From Candidatus Riflebacteria bacterium HGW-Riflebacteria-2 (GTDB taxonomy: Bacteria; Muiribacteriota; Ozemobacteria; Ozemobacterales; Ozemobacteraceae), in NCBI GenBank assembly GCA_002839435.1, contig PGYA01000003.1:62001-126000 (forward strand): DNA of 64,000 nt. Reading direction: 5' to 3'. A model generated the notes under the pieces. It searched no databases. It had not been told where the DNA came from and saw only the letters and a program-made list of their open reading frames with translations. Shown one piece after another: positions 1 through 9,394 of the stretch (position 1 is the stretch's first letter; the number at the start of each line of letters is the position of its first letter). A program made the position numbers and the translations under genes.

Positions 1-975
1 GGCATCAAGATTATAGGTTCATTCAGGTCGGCCGAGTTTGTTCCACTGCTGCGGGCATTTCTCAACTATGCCGACGAGCGGGTCAGAGCCAATGCTGTCG
101 AGGCAATTGGCGACATCGACAGTCCTGAAACCGTAGAAATATTGAAAGTGCTCGTTTCAGACCGCAACAACCGGGTACGCGCCAATGCCATCAAAGCGCT
201 CTGGCAAAGAGGCATCCGGTTTGGCCTGAACACGCTGCCCGAAGAGTTGCGTTCGCCTAACACTCGCAAAAGAGCCTCAGTTGCCTATATCCTCGGCGAA
301 ATTCAAGAAGACCGCTCGCTTGACCTCCTGGTTGGCCTGTTAAACGATATTTCACCGACGGTTCGCAACCGTGCCGTACTCAGTATTGGCAAAATAGGGT
401 CTTCGCGCGTTATCAGTCAACTGATTGACGCATATATACATGAAGACGAGAATCATATACGCGACGCCATAGTGAAAACAGCCATGCAGTTGAACCAGGA
501 TCTGGCGCTGGCCCGCCTTACTGAAAAGTTCAGCCGCGAAGAAAACGCACGCGTACGCGCAATGCTGATTAAGAGTCTTGGCCGTGCCGAAGATCAGAAA
601 TCAGTAGTTCTACTGGCAAGAGCTCTTCGCGATACGGATGGCAGAGTCAGAGCCAATGCGGTTGAATCTCTGGGGCAACTCAAAGATCAGCAGTATACCG
701 ATCTTCTTTTCCCGCTGTTGAATGACTCACACAACCGTGTGCGCAGCAATGCCGCCATGGCGCTGTGGAAACTCGGCGGCACCGGTGCGGTTCTCACTCT
801 CAAACAGATGCTGCGCTCTTCCCATAAACAAATGCGGTCTTCGGCGGCCTGGGCCCTCGGAGAAATCGGCGCACTGCAGTTTGGCGACCTCTTACAGGAT
901 CTTACCAGCGACACTGACCCAGATGTTAGAAGATGCGCACTAAAAGCACTGGCAAAACTTTCAAAAATAACTTAG
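1..975 (+). CDS. HEAT-repeat protein (5' end outside window)
   Basis: The reading frame is open from base 1, so the gene starts upstream of the window; an internal TTG at 142 is not the real start. The visible 324 residues are almost entirely HEAT repeats of the PBS-lyase type: units of about 31 residues with recurring motifs such as VRANAVEAIGDI, VRNRAVLSIGKIG, VRANAVESLGQL and VRRCALKALAKL. No signal peptide, membrane segment or catalytic motif is visible in this part. HEAT solenoids usually serve as protein-binding scaffolds. It is followed after 38 bases by a giant TPR protein on the same strand, so the two are probably co-transcribed and may share a complex. The specific function is not recognisable. 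Confidence 0.85.
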   Translation, partial: GIKIIGSFRSAEFVPLLRAFLNYADERVRANAVEAIGDIDSPETVEILKVLVSDRNNRVRANAIKALWQRGIRFGLNTLPEELRSPNTRKRASVAYILGEIQEDRSLDLLVGLLNDISPTVRNRAVLSIGKIGSSRVISQLIDAYIHEDENHIRDAIVKTAMQLNQDLALARLTEKFSREENARVRAMLIKSLGRAEDQKSVVLLARALRDTDGRVRANAVESLGQLKDQQYTDLLFPLLNDSHNRVRSNAAMALWKLGGTGAVLTLKQMLRSSHKQMRSSAAWALGEIGALQFGDLLQDLTSDTDPDVRRCALKALAKLSKIT

Positions 976-1013
976 ACTGACAAGCGGTCATACTTGAAGG
1001 AAATGGGGAAGTC

Positions 1014-3590
1014 ATGAACCGCTTAAAAATCAAAACTGTTATACTTCTCATACTGCTGACAATGCTGGTGAGCATTTCAGCATTTGCCATATCAGATGAG
1101 GCACGCGAACTCAATCGCAAGGGCGAACTTGCTATCAACAGCGGCCATCATCAGGAGGCCGTTCAGCATCTGAAGCAGGCCATGCAACTTGAGCCGGAAT
1201 GGGCCGCACCATATTTTAACGCTGCCAAGCTCATGCGACTGCGCAACAACCGCGAAGAAATGACAAAGGCAACGCGCAAGGCTGTGGCACTTGAGCCGAC
1301 CAATGCGACTTACGTCGAAGCTTACGTTAGAATTCTTAAAGAAGACCTGCAGGCAGCCGAGAAAGCAGGCTCCAAGCATGATATAAAGCGTCTTCGCGAC
1401 GAGACCATGCGGGTCGATCCGGGCAATCTTGAAATTGGTTTGAAAGTTCTCAGAGAGATTTACAAAGACGGGAACCTCGACCAGGCCGCCGACATGGCCG
1501 AATCTCTCCTGGAAAAAAATGCGACCCGACGCACAGATTACGCCTCAGAAAACATGGGAGAACTTTTTTACATTCTCGGCAATATAGCCCTGCAGCGCAA
1601 TAATCTCAACGACGCGCGCGGTTTTGCTGACAATGCATCGAAGTATTCGATGGCAAACCCAGACAGCTCAAAACAGCTGATAGCCAAAGTAAAAGAAAAG
1701 CAGGAAGCCGCTGTTTCTCTGCTGCTCAGCCAGGCAAAAGAGCAGGCCGACTCAGGCGACACCGAGGGCGCCATCACTACGCTGAAGCGGGCTGACGAAA
1801 TTATTCCGAACAACGAACAGGTGCAGCAGGAAATAACCAGACTGACCAGCTCACGCGACGCCAAAACCGCCCTGGCTGAAGCCAGACAGCGGGTAAAAGC
1901 CGGAAGCTGGCTGGAAGCGCGCGACATGCTCGAATACGTGGTTTCGGTCGAACCCGGTAACAGCGAAGCCCAGAATCTGTTGAAGCAGGCCGCAGAAAAA
2001 GAAGACACCCTGATGAAGACCCTTGCGCGACCCGGCCGCCTGCCACGCTACTCAGAAGACAGAGCCGGCATGGTCGAAGGTTACCTGCGACGCGGCAAGC
2101 AGTTTCTTGAGGCCGGCAATCAGAAAGACGCGATGATTTCATTCAGTCGCGGCATGGCAATACTAGAGCTCGATTCAGGGCTTAAACGTTTTATCCCTCA
2201 GTTCGAAGTCGAAATGAACAAGATCAAGGCTACCGATGATAAAAAAGAGCTCTGGAACAAGGGTGTTGAAGCCAGAAATGCCTATGAATACGAAGACACC
2301 TTGAAATATCTTAGTCAGCTGCCGCGCAACTATGACGTGCAGTTACCAAGCATGCTTGCCGAAGCTTACTGGAAAACCGGGAACGAAGAAAAAGCCCTTG
2401 AACTGGCACGCTACCAGTTGACAATTCAGCCCGAGAACAACCGCGCCAAGTTCATAATCGGCTCAATAAGCCTCGAAAACAATGATAAAGAGGCGGCATT
2501 CAACTATTTTACCGAGATTTACAATTCTGACCCCGATTACCCGGAACTGAAAGACAAACTACTACAGTCAAGTGCAGCCAAGTGGAAAACGGTTTTTCCG
2601 ATACTCATCCTTTTAATTCTGGCCTGGATAGCTTACGCCCTTTACAAGTATCTGCCTGAATACAACAAAAACTCATCACTGCGCAAAGCGCAGAGATTTC
2701 TCAAGAAGGAAATGCATGATGAATGCATCAGCGAACTGGTCAAAATCAAGAGGCTACCAAATCTGACACAGTTTGACGGCGCGTTGATTTCGCGCATCCT
2801 CGCTCAGGCTTACCTCAAGAAGGGCATCTACGACCGTGCCATCGGTGAATGCAAACACCTCATCTCGATCAGTCCGAAAGATGAAGAAGCTCATAACTGG
2901 CTGGGTTACGCATACCTTGGCCGCCGCATGCTCTCGCCGGAAAGTCTGCCCGAGCTTCTCAACCTGTATCAGAAAGACCCACGCAACATTGCGCTGGTTT
3001 CACTGCTTGGCTCGCATTATACACAGTCCAAGAATCTTTCAGACGATGGCATAAAGATTCTTGAACAATGGCTGAACCTTGATCCCAACAACCCTGAAGT
3101 GCTCAAACCACTTGGCCGCTATTACCTCAAGAAGGGTCGCAGCGACGACAAGGCGATGAAGGTTTTCCAGAAAATGATGGAATTCGGCTCTCCAGAAGCA
3201 GAATTCCTGCTCGGTGTCGCCAAGATAAATCTCAAGCTCAGACAGTTCGACTCCTGTCTGCAGCTCTGTGAACAGGTTATAAACAGTGACGTCAACAACG
3301 AACTGGTGCATTCGGTATTGCGTGAAGCCTATCACAAGCAGAATCGACTCAATGAACTGCTCGACATCTATGGCAACTTTCTGCAGAACAATCCGTATAA
3401 TGTTGCATTTCAGAATGGCCTGAGAGACGCCCAGAAACTGGCTGGCCAGAACACAAGTCACAGTCAGAGTCCATCTGCCGCTGACAATACTCCCGAGCTG
3501 GCACAAGATCAGGTAATCTGCCCGAACTGCCAGCATATTAATTCGTCGCAGGAATACTGCTGCCAGAACTGTGGCCACAATCTTGCCTGA
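1014..3590 (+). CDS. Large membrane-spanning TPR protein with C-terminal zinc ribbon
   Basis: The 858-residue protein begins with a hydrophobic export signal (about residues 7-26, ending near AFAISDEA). A TPR-rich part follows up to about residue 520, then a single strong membrane helix (about 525-545, VFPILILLILAWIAYALY). A second TPR block runs from about 560 to 810, and a zinc ribbon closes the protein, with Cys836, Cys839, Cys850 (or 849) and Cys853 in CPNC...CQNCG. If the first hydrophobic stretch is cleaved, the first TPR block is periplasmic and the second, with its zinc ribbon, is cytoplasmic. The ATG is preceded by GGGGAAG. It lies between the HEAT gene and a second protein of the same layout, so the three probably form one operon and assembly. 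No enzyme motif is seen. Confidence 0.85.
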   Translation: MNRLKIKTVILLILLTMLVSISAFAISDEARELNRKGELAINSGHHQEAVQHLKQAMQLEPEWAAPYFNAAKLMRLRNNREEMTKATRKAVALEPTNATYVEAYVRILKEDLQAAEKAGSKHDIKRLRDETMRVDPGNLEIGLKVLREIYKDGNLDQAADMAESLLEKNATRRTDYASENMGELFYILGNIALQRNNLNDARGFADNASKYSMANPDSSKQLIAKVKEKQEAAVSLLLSQAKEQADSGDTEGAITTLKRADEIIPNNEQVQQEITRLTSSRDAKTALAEARQRVKAGSWLEARDMLEYVVSVEPGNSEAQNLLKQAAEKEDTLMKTLARPGRLPRYSEDRAGMVEGYLRRGKQFLEAGNQKDAMISFSRGMAILELDSGLKRFIPQFEVEMNKIKATDDKKELWNKGVEARNAYEYEDTLKYLSQLPRNYDVQLPSMLAEAYWKTGNEEKALELARYQLTIQPENNRAKFIIGSISLENNDKEAAFNYFTEIYNSDPDYPELKDKLLQSSAAKWKTVFPILILLILAWIAYALYKYLPEYNKNSSLRKAQRFLKKEMHDECISELVKIKRLPNLTQFDGALISRILAQAYLKKGIYDRAIGECKHLISISPKDEEAHNWLGYAYLGRRMLSPESLPELLNLYQKDPRNIALVSLLGSHYTQSKNLSDDGIKILEQWLNLDPNNPEVLKPLGRYYLKKGRSDDKAMKVFQKMMEFGSPEAEFLLGVAKINLKLRQFDSCLQLCEQVINSDVNNELVHSVLREAYHKQNRLNELLDIYGNFLQNNPYNVAFQNGLRDAQKLAGQNTSHSQSPSAADNTPELAQDQVICPNCQHINSSQEYCCQNCGHNLA

Positions 3591-3593
3591 GGA
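3589..3593 (+). promoter_or_regulatory. Ribosome binding site supporting a CTG start at 3602
   Basis: GAGGA sits over the stop codon of the upstream TPR gene and eight bases before an in-frame CTG. No comparable site precedes the GTG at 3650. The arrangement suggests translational coupling between the two TPR genes. Confidence 0.5.
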
Positions 3594-3601
3594 AACCAGC
3601 C

Positions 3602-6600
3602 CTGAATAATATTTCAGCTAAGCAAATATCTAGCAGAACCGTATGGATAGTGGTTCTTTGTCTGTTCGCGCTGCTATGCCCACTACGGCCTTCACTGGCG
3701 CAGGTTGCCAGCGAGGAAGACTTCGCCACCCTGCGCAAGTTTCTCAGCGCAAGAATGTATGGCGAGGCTTATCTTGAGCTGATTCGCATGGAAATGGCCA
3801 AAGATGAGTTCGACCCCAAGCTCGAGAAATTGCGCAAAGACCTGCTTGAGCGCACGCGCGAGCGCCTGACCAAACAAAGCCGGGTCAGCCCTGACGATCC
3901 GACAATTTTCATCATCCTTGCCGACATAAGTTTTCACGAAGGCAAGCTGGAAGAAGCCTCGATGCACTCGACCCGGGCGCTTCAGAACAAAGGCGGCCCG
4001 ACAGCAAACTATGTTTTCGCAAAAATCCTCTTCCGCCGCGGCAATCTGGCTCAGGCTTTCGATCAGATGGCGAGCGTGCTTGAACAAATGCCTGACTCGC
4101 CAGTTGTCTTCGAAGACTTTCAGTTTCTCTATTCCTGCAAAACCTACGGAATAGCAACAGCCCGCAAGCTCAGCAAAAATTCCAACTTTATCAGACGAGC
4201 CACCCCGGTTGCCGGTGATGCCAGCCTGCCCAAAATTCCCGAGAGTCCATTCGAAAATGATCCAACTGCGGTATCAACCGCGATGCTGTCGCAACTGACC
4301 GAGCCCGACACTACCACGGCCGCAGATTATGCCACGCCTGACGACCCGGCAGATGACACCGGCGATGATAACCCGCTGCCTGATGAAACTGGCGACGAGG
4401 ACGACGAGGGCGAGGATCCGGGTGAAGATGACGCAACCGGCTTTGAGGATCCAGATGATGCCGAGGTGCCTGACAGGCCTCTCCCAGACCGCCCTGTTCC
4501 AGAACAGCCACCGGCAAAGGTCGAGGAGCCTGAGCGCGATCCTGAACTCGAAAAAATGCAGAAAGCCGAATACTGGCTCAAGCAGGCTGAGGCCCAGTTT
4601 GAAAATCACAAATACGATGATGCAAAAAACAACCTTGAAAGAGCAGTAGAGTTTTACCCGGAAGTTCAGGGACAGGTTGAGATCAAACAAAAGCTCGACA
4701 AAAAATTCGATCTGTTCAAGCGTTACCGCGAGGCAAAAGACCTGTTCGAACTTGAGAAGTATGACCAGGCGCTGCCGACACTTCGTGAAGCCTGGGAAGA
4801 AGAGCCAGATCGTTTCAAGGAAGCACCATTTTATATAGGCAAAAGCTATATTCTGCGGGCTGACCCAGATCTGGACGAAGCACTGAAGTATCTTGACGTA
4901 GTATTGAAAAACACTGACCTGGAGCCGCTCTTCAGAAGAGACATCGAGTGGACTCGCATGGAACTCCTCTATGCTCTCGGCAAATACGAACAGGCAAACG
5001 CCATCTTTCAGGAATTCCGCAAAAACGAAGAAGCCTTTGCCAAGAACCAGCCCAATTTCACCGATCTTCGCATTGGCCTTTTCTACCATCTCAACAAGTT
5101 CTGGGTTCAAGTCGGAATCGGTGTCTTCGCGCTGCTATTTTTGATTATTTTCTTGCTGCAGCTTGTACCTGCAATAACCCTTTCGTTCTCTGATCCTCTC
5201 AAGAGCGCGAGATATGCTTATGAAAAGAAAAAATACGACAAGGTGGTCAGCATAGTCGAAAAAGCCCTGCTCAAAAAGCAGCCTGTCCAGATTGAGCGCG
5301 AACTCCTTGAAATCAATGCCAAAACCCATTTTGAACTCAAAAACTACGTGCGCTGCCAGGAAAACGCGCGTTTGCTGCTGGAAAAGTTTCCGACCAACAA
5401 CATTGCCTGGGGTTTCCTCGCCAAGGCTTCCATGGCCTGCAACGATAGTTCCAGCGAAGCCATCGCAATGTACGAAACAATTTACAAGGACAACCCCGCC
5501 AAAACAGAATATCTGCCAGTTCTCGGCAAGCACTATGCCGAAACCCGTAACTATACGGTAGAAGCGATGGGTATACTTGGCACCTGCTATCAGAGCGGAA
5601 TTCGTGAGCCAGAAATAGTGCTGGCTCTCGCGCATGGCTACGTGCAAAACCGCACAATGGGTACTGAGGTGATTGGCATTCTCGAAGAGGCTCTTAAAAT
5701 AAAAGACCTTGTCGAGTTTCGCGAGTTGCTGGCCCGAAATTACTCAAAAGCCAGCCGTTTTTCAGACGCTGCACGTGAATGTATCAAGGTTCTCAATGAG
5801 AATATCAACAACATGGGCATCCATGTTGTCTATACTTCATCGATGAAAAAGCTCAACATGCTGGATGAAGCTATAGCGCAATATCAGGATTTTATACAAA
5901 GAAATCCTGGAAACGAACAGCTCGGCGAGATTTTGGTCGGCCTGAAAAAAGATGCAACCGAATTTGGTGGTGACAGTGGAGAATTCATACCGGAAATTCC
6001 TGATGAACTGCCGATGCCCGACCTGCCAGACAGCGATGGTTCAGGCAACCTGACAGCAGCCGATATCGACATTGAAAACTTTGTCGAACCGCCGCCGGAA
6101 GGCTTTGAAACCAACGAATCAACCGACATTCCAATTCCTGATTTCCTCAAGGACACACTGCAACCTGAGCCTGCAAACCATTCAACCACAACAGAAGCGG
6201 CCGCAAAAATACCGAAGAAAGCCGTCGAGCTCCCGACACTCGATCCATTTTCCGATGATTCGCTTCTCGATGAACTGGCCGGCGAGCTGCCCGAAGAACT
6301 CGGTGGCGAGTCCTCCAGCAGCAGCGTTGACAATTTTGCAGCCCGCAACATGGTCAGCGAAAGCGACCTTATAGCCAGTCAGCCCCCGCCACCGGCCGAA
6401 CCGCCAGCACCTCCGATCGCGACTCCGCCATCTGCCCGACCAATCAGTAAAAGCGGAGCAACCACACAGCAGAATCTTGCGCTGGCAAGAGAGAAAGCGC
6501 AACGTGGCAAATGGGAAGAAGTTGTCGAAATTCTCAGCCCTGATTTCGCATCGAGCCGCGACAAGGATGTCGGCGTGCTGCTTGCCAGCGCGATGCTTCA

Positions 6601-6829
6601 GAAAAACAGCCCGGTTATGGCTATGGAAATACTCGAAACTCTTGATTTCGACCCCGAGATCATGACAGAGAATATTAAGAGCGTTCTCTACAGAACTGGA
6701 GTCGCACTTGAAGAGGGCAAAAAATATCCGGAAGCGCTCAAAATGTATGACATGATCTGCAATGTCGATATAAACTACAAAGATACGTTCGACCGTTCAG
6801 ACCGTCTATACAGCCGAAAACAGGATTAA
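3602..6829 (+). CDS. Giant membrane-spanning TPR protein with acidic and Pro-rich linkers
   Basis: This is the second large TPR protein of the cluster (1075 residues from 3602). I chose the CTG at 3602 because it has a good ribosome site (GAGGA at 3589-3593, spacing 8) and supplies the charged stretch (KQISSR) before the hydrophobic export signal. The first standard start, GTG at 3650, has neither and would give 1059 residues. In order: signal (cut near LAQ), N-terminal TPRs, a very Asp/Glu-rich linker (about bases 4330-4480), more TPRs, one membrane helix (about 5100-5170), further TPRs, a second acidic stretch (about 5970-6340), a Pro-rich linker (6380-6440) and C-terminal TPR-like helices. 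It parallels its upstream neighbour but lacks the zinc ribbon. The role is unknown; scaffold is an inference. Confidence 0.85.
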   Translation: MNNISAKQISSRTVWIVVLCLFALLCPLRPSLAQVASEEDFATLRKFLSARMYGEAYLELIRMEMAKDEFDPKLEKLRKDLLERTRERLTKQSRVSPDDPTIFIILADISFHEGKLEEASMHSTRALQNKGGPTANYVFAKILFRRGNLAQAFDQMASVLEQMPDSPVVFEDFQFLYSCKTYGIATARKLSKNSNFIRRATPVAGDASLPKIPESPFENDPTAVSTAMLSQLTEPDTTTAADYATPDDPADDTGDDNPLPDETGDEDDEGEDPGEDDATGFEDPDDAEVPDRPLPDRPVPEQPPAKVEEPERDPELEKMQKAEYWLKQAEAQFENHKYDDAKNNLERAVEFYPEVQGQVEIKQKLDKKFDLFKRYREAKDLFELEKYDQALPTLREAWEEEPDRFKEAPFYIGKSYILRADPDLDEALKYLDVVLKNTDLEPLFRRDIEWTRMELLYALGKYEQANAIFQEFRKNEEAFAKNQPNFTDLRIGLFYHLNKFWVQVGIGVFALLFLIIFLLQLVPAITLSFSDPLKSARYAYEKKKYDKVVSIVEKALLKKQPVQIERELLEINAKTHFELKNYVRCQENARLLLEKFPTNNIAWGFLAKASMACNDSSSEAIAMYETIYKDNPAKTEYLPVLGKHYAETRNYTVEAMGILGTCYQSGIREPEIVLALAHGYVQNRTMGTEVIGILEEALKIKDLVEFRELLARNYSKASRFSDAARECIKVLNENINNMGIHVVYTSSMKKLNMLDEAIAQYQDFIQRNPGNEQLGEILVGLKKDATEFGGDSGEFIPEIPDELPMPDLPDSDGSGNLTAADIDIENFVEPPPEGFETNESTDIPIPDFLKDTLQPEPANHSTTTEAAAKIPKKAVELPTLDPFSDDSLLDELAGELPEELGGESSSSSVDNFAARNMVSESDLIASQPPPPAEPPAPPIATPPSARPISKSGATTQQNLALAREKAQRGKWEEVVEILSPDFASSRDKDVGVLLASAMLQKNSPVMAMEILETLDFDPEIMTENIKSVLYRTGVALEEGKKYPEALKMYDMICNVDINYKDTFDRSDRLYSRKQD

Positions 6830-6838
6830 AACCGCGGC

Positions 6839-7408
6839 CTAGAACTTACCCATGAGAAGCTCGCACTGAAGTGTCAGACCTTCTATTCTGACGCCGGTTG
6901 CTCCAGCAAAGGTATAGCCGGCGCCAAACTCAAGCACGATATGCCGCGTCATCGGTAACACACCGAGGATCATCGGCTCAAAAAAGCTGAAAGAACCCTT
7001 CGTCTTTACCAGACCACCGGCGATGGTGCGCAATTCATAATGACCGCCACCAAGAGTGGCCCGCCATTTTACCCGGGCATCTTCACGAAAAGAATCTTCC
7101 AGGGTCAGACCTGCCATGTCGAGGTTGAACTTGAGCGCCCGCCCGCTAAGATTTCCCGAGCTGTAAACAAGGCCAAACTCAGGATCGCGCAAGTATCCGG
7201 CAAAAAGGCGAACTCCCCACATTGTCATGTCGCCGCCAAAATTATCTGGCGCGCTTACCGTCTTGTATTTTACCAGTGGCCCGATACCGCCGGTAAAATC
7301 CATGCCCTGCGGCCGCTTTTCCATGAGCAGAGTCGGGCCAGTACCGGCCTGACAGGCAGACGCAAGCAATATCAGCATGGCAAGGAGTAGAAACTTTTTA
7401 TTATTCAT
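6839..7408 (-). CDS. Small exported protein of unknown function
   Basis: A 189-residue protein with a clear N-terminal export signal (MNNKKFLLLAMLILLASACQA). The Cys at the end of the signal is preceded by ASA, an imperfect lipobox, so lipidation is possible but not convincing. The rest alternates hydrophobic and polar residues with many glycines (MDFTGGIGPL, GGHYELRTIAGG, LEFGAGYTFAGA), which suits a small beta-rich, possibly barrel-like, envelope protein. It is transcribed towards the TPR gene, with ten bases between the two stop codons. A candidate promoter lies at 7444-7472 (TTGTAC-17-TAAGAT). I do not recognise the family. Confidence 0.65.
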   Translation of the reverse strand: MNNKKFLLLAMLILLASACQAGTGPTLLMEKRPQGMDFTGGIGPLVKYKTVSAPDNFGGDMTMWGVRLFAGYLRDPEFGLVYSSGNLSGRALKFNLDMAGLTLEDSFREDARVKWRATLGGGHYELRTIAGGLVKTKGSFSFFEPMILGVLPMTRHIVLEFGAGYTFAGATGVRIEGLTLQCELLMGKF

Positions 7409-7443
7409 AACTCAGCCTATCGGCAGTTTCGCAAGCTTTGTTC

Positions 7444-7472
7444 ATCTTAGCCGTCATAAAACAACCGTACAA
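7444..7472 (-). promoter_or_regulatory. Candidate sigma-70 promoter for the 6839-7408 gene
   Basis: On the minus strand, TTGTAC and TAAGAT are separated by 17 bases, giving an expected start near 7437 and a leader of about 30 bases. The same TAAGAT -10 recurs at 34349-34354 and 47552-47557. Confidence 0.45.
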
Positions 7473-7512
7473 TAAAACCTGTTAGCAACCTGCACTCTTG
7501 AAAAAGGTTGAT

Positions 7513-7540
7513 TTGCCGGGGCAGTTGTCGTTATTATAAT
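7513..7540 (+). promoter_or_regulatory. Sigma-70 promoter of the SBP-OmpA/PspA/ABC/AAA operon
   Basis: TTGCCG (7513-7518) and a perfect TATAAT (7535-7540) are 16 bases apart. Transcription would start near 7547, leaving about 60 bases of leader before the AGGAGG (7596-7601) and ATG (7608) of the first gene. No obvious operator or sigma-54 box was seen. Confidence 0.6.
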
Positions 7541-7607
7541 AGATTCTGATACATTTGAGCCGGGAACATAATTCGAGTCACAATCACTATCAGGCAGGAG
7601 GATGTAA

Positions 7608-9374
7608 ATGAGCAATGACATGGGCCCAACCCCACTGGGCAAGTTCGTCATGTTTCTTTTCGTAATTGGCTGCATTTTTGCGGCAGCAGTATCATTTTCA
7701 CCAGAGCTCAAGGAAAAGATATTCGGTGGTGCTTCGAGTGCTAATTCTGGTTCTCAAACCGCCAGTTCAAAAACCGGCGATTCACAGCCCGTCAGCGGCG
7801 GTGGCAAAGTCGCCGTCGAAGCTCCCGATGCCGCTGGTGTTACCACGGTGCAGGAATATACTTACGTGCCACGCGAGACCCTGCCGCCGGTAAGCGGTGT
7901 TTCCGCCTATAAATGGGATGAAAAAGAAAAAGTTGTAGTTTTTCCGATCAACGTCTGGTTCGGCTGGCTCCCGATCATTGCCGCCAACAATGGTTTTGCC
8001 CCGAGCGAAGATAGCATTTTCTTCAAAAAATACGGTTTCAAGGTCAATCTCAAATTGATCGACGACCCGATCATGGCACGCGACGCTTTTGCTGCCGGCG
8101 AATCGCACATTCTCTGGGGCACTCTCGACATGATCGCGCTGTTTTCGCCTTCCCTGATGCGCGACAGTCGAACGGCACCACGTATTTTTCAGCAAATCGA
8201 CTGGTCAAGTGGCGGCGACGGCGTAGTAGTTCGCGGCAATATCAGATCAGTAAAAGATCTCGCCGGGAAAACCATTGTTTATGCGCAGAACAGCCCATCA
8301 CAGTATTTTATCACCAATCTGCTCATCAATGCCGGCATTCCGCTCAACAAGGTCGAGCACCGCTACACGTCAACCGCTTTTGAAGCTGCGGCCGCGTTTG
8401 TCGCCGACAAAAGCATACATGCCTGCGTCAGCTGGGCACCTGATATCTACACGATTCCCGAAAAAATTGCAGGAACCCAGATTCTTACTACTACGGCTGA
8501 AGCCAACCGTCTGATCGCCGACGTCTGGGCCGCCCGTGCCGATTTTGCCAATGATCATCCCGAGATCATCGAAGGTCTGGTCGCCGGGATTTTCGAAGGC
8601 ATGAGCATGCTCAAAAATCAGACGACCAAAACTAAAGCTTTCCAGCACATGGCCGAAGGCTACGGCATGAAAATCGACGATATCATGTCGATGGAGCAGG
8701 ATGCCTTCATCACCAACTTCGCTGAGAACCAGAACTTCTTTCTCAACCGCAACAGCCCGACTAACTTTGAACGCACCTGGAAGAACATTATTCACGTCTA
8801 TCGCGAACTTGGTCTGATCGGCACTCCCGTCAGGTTCGACGAAGTTGTCGATTTTTCCATCATAAAAAAGTTTGCTGACAAAAACATGTTCCCCGACCAG
8901 AAAGAAGTTCAGGTTGCCCGCTTCGTCTCGACCAGCTACAACAAAGTTTCGGCCGAGGCCCCGGTTCTGACACAGACAGTCAGAATCAATTTCTATCCAA
9001 ATTCCGACAATATCTACGAACCCGAACACAACGAATTCGGCCAGCCGATTGCCAATACGCTTTACGACCCGAGCGTTGACGCAACGCTCGAAAAGATCGC
9101 GCGCATGGTCGGTCAGTATGATCGGGCTCAGGTAGCTATTGTCGGGCACACCGACAGCTCAATGAAGGGTAAGGTGCCTGAGAAAGCGGTTAAAGACCTG
9201 TCGAATGACCGTGCCAGGTCAGTAAAAGACGCGTTGGTGCGCAAATACAAGTTTTCCGCCAACAAGTTTGTCGTAGAGGGCAAAGGCTGGAATGAGCCGG
9301 CCGACACCTCTGATCCGTTAAATCAGGCACTCAACCGAAGAGTAGAAATTCAGGTTTTCACGCCGGAAAAATAA
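7608..9374 (+). CDS. Membrane-anchored NMT1/TauA-type solute-binding protein fused to an OmpA domain (copy 1)
   Basis: The 588-residue protein has one N-terminal membrane helix (about 12-30) and no clear cleavage site, then a Ser/Gly-rich linker. A periplasmic solute-binding domain of the NMT1/TauA (nitrate, sulfonate, thiamine-precursor) class spans about 95-400, with motifs such as PINVWFGWLPI, GKTIVYAQNSPSQYF and CVSWAPDIY. An OmpA-like peptidoglycan-binding domain occupies about 455-585: GHTD with Asp516, LSNDRA with Arg535 and NRRVEI at 576-581. Asp516 and Arg535 correspond to the diaminopimelate-binding pair of OmpA. A strong AGGAGG precedes the ATG. It is the first gene of the operon. 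A near-copy lies two genes downstream, anchored differently. The ligand cannot be told from sequence. Confidence 0.88.
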   Translation: MSNDMGPTPLGKFVMFLFVIGCIFAAAVSFSPELKEKIFGGASSANSGSQTASSKTGDSQPVSGGGKVAVEAPDAAGVTTVQEYTYVPRETLPPVSGVSAYKWDEKEKVVVFPINVWFGWLPIIAANNGFAPSEDSIFFKKYGFKVNLKLIDDPIMARDAFAAGESHILWGTLDMIALFSPSLMRDSRTAPRIFQQIDWSSGGDGVVVRGNIRSVKDLAGKTIVYAQNSPSQYFITNLLINAGIPLNKVEHRYTSTAFEAAAAFVADKSIHACVSWAPDIYTIPEKIAGTQILTTTAEANRLIADVWAARADFANDHPEIIEGLVAGIFEGMSMLKNQTTKTKAFQHMAEGYGMKIDDIMSMEQDAFITNFAENQNFFLNRNSPTNFERTWKNIIHVYRELGLIGTPVRFDEVVDFSIIKKFADKNMFPDQKEVQVARFVSTSYNKVSAEAPVLTQTVRINFYPNSDNIYEPEHNEFGQPIANTLYDPSVDATLEKIARMVGQYDRAQVAIVGHTDSSMKGKVPEKAVKDLSNDRARSVKDALVRKYKFSANKFVVEGKGWNEPADTSDPLNQALNRRVEIQVFTPEK

Positions 9375-9394
9375 GACGCATAAGGAGTCTGTTC

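Noticed and set aside
4274-5110. 278-residue antisense frame in the second TPR gene
   Set aside because: Low-complexity Phe/Val/Leu-rich mirror of Glu/Lys-rich coding sequence; no start signal.
6839-7408. Calling the small exported protein a lipoprotein
   Set aside because: The residues before the Cys (ASA) are a weak lipobox; left as exported.
8370-9149. 259-residue antisense frame in the first SBP-OmpA gene, with a matching one in the second copy (10795-11454)
   Set aside because: Appears in both only because the sense strands are similar; no independent coding evidence.
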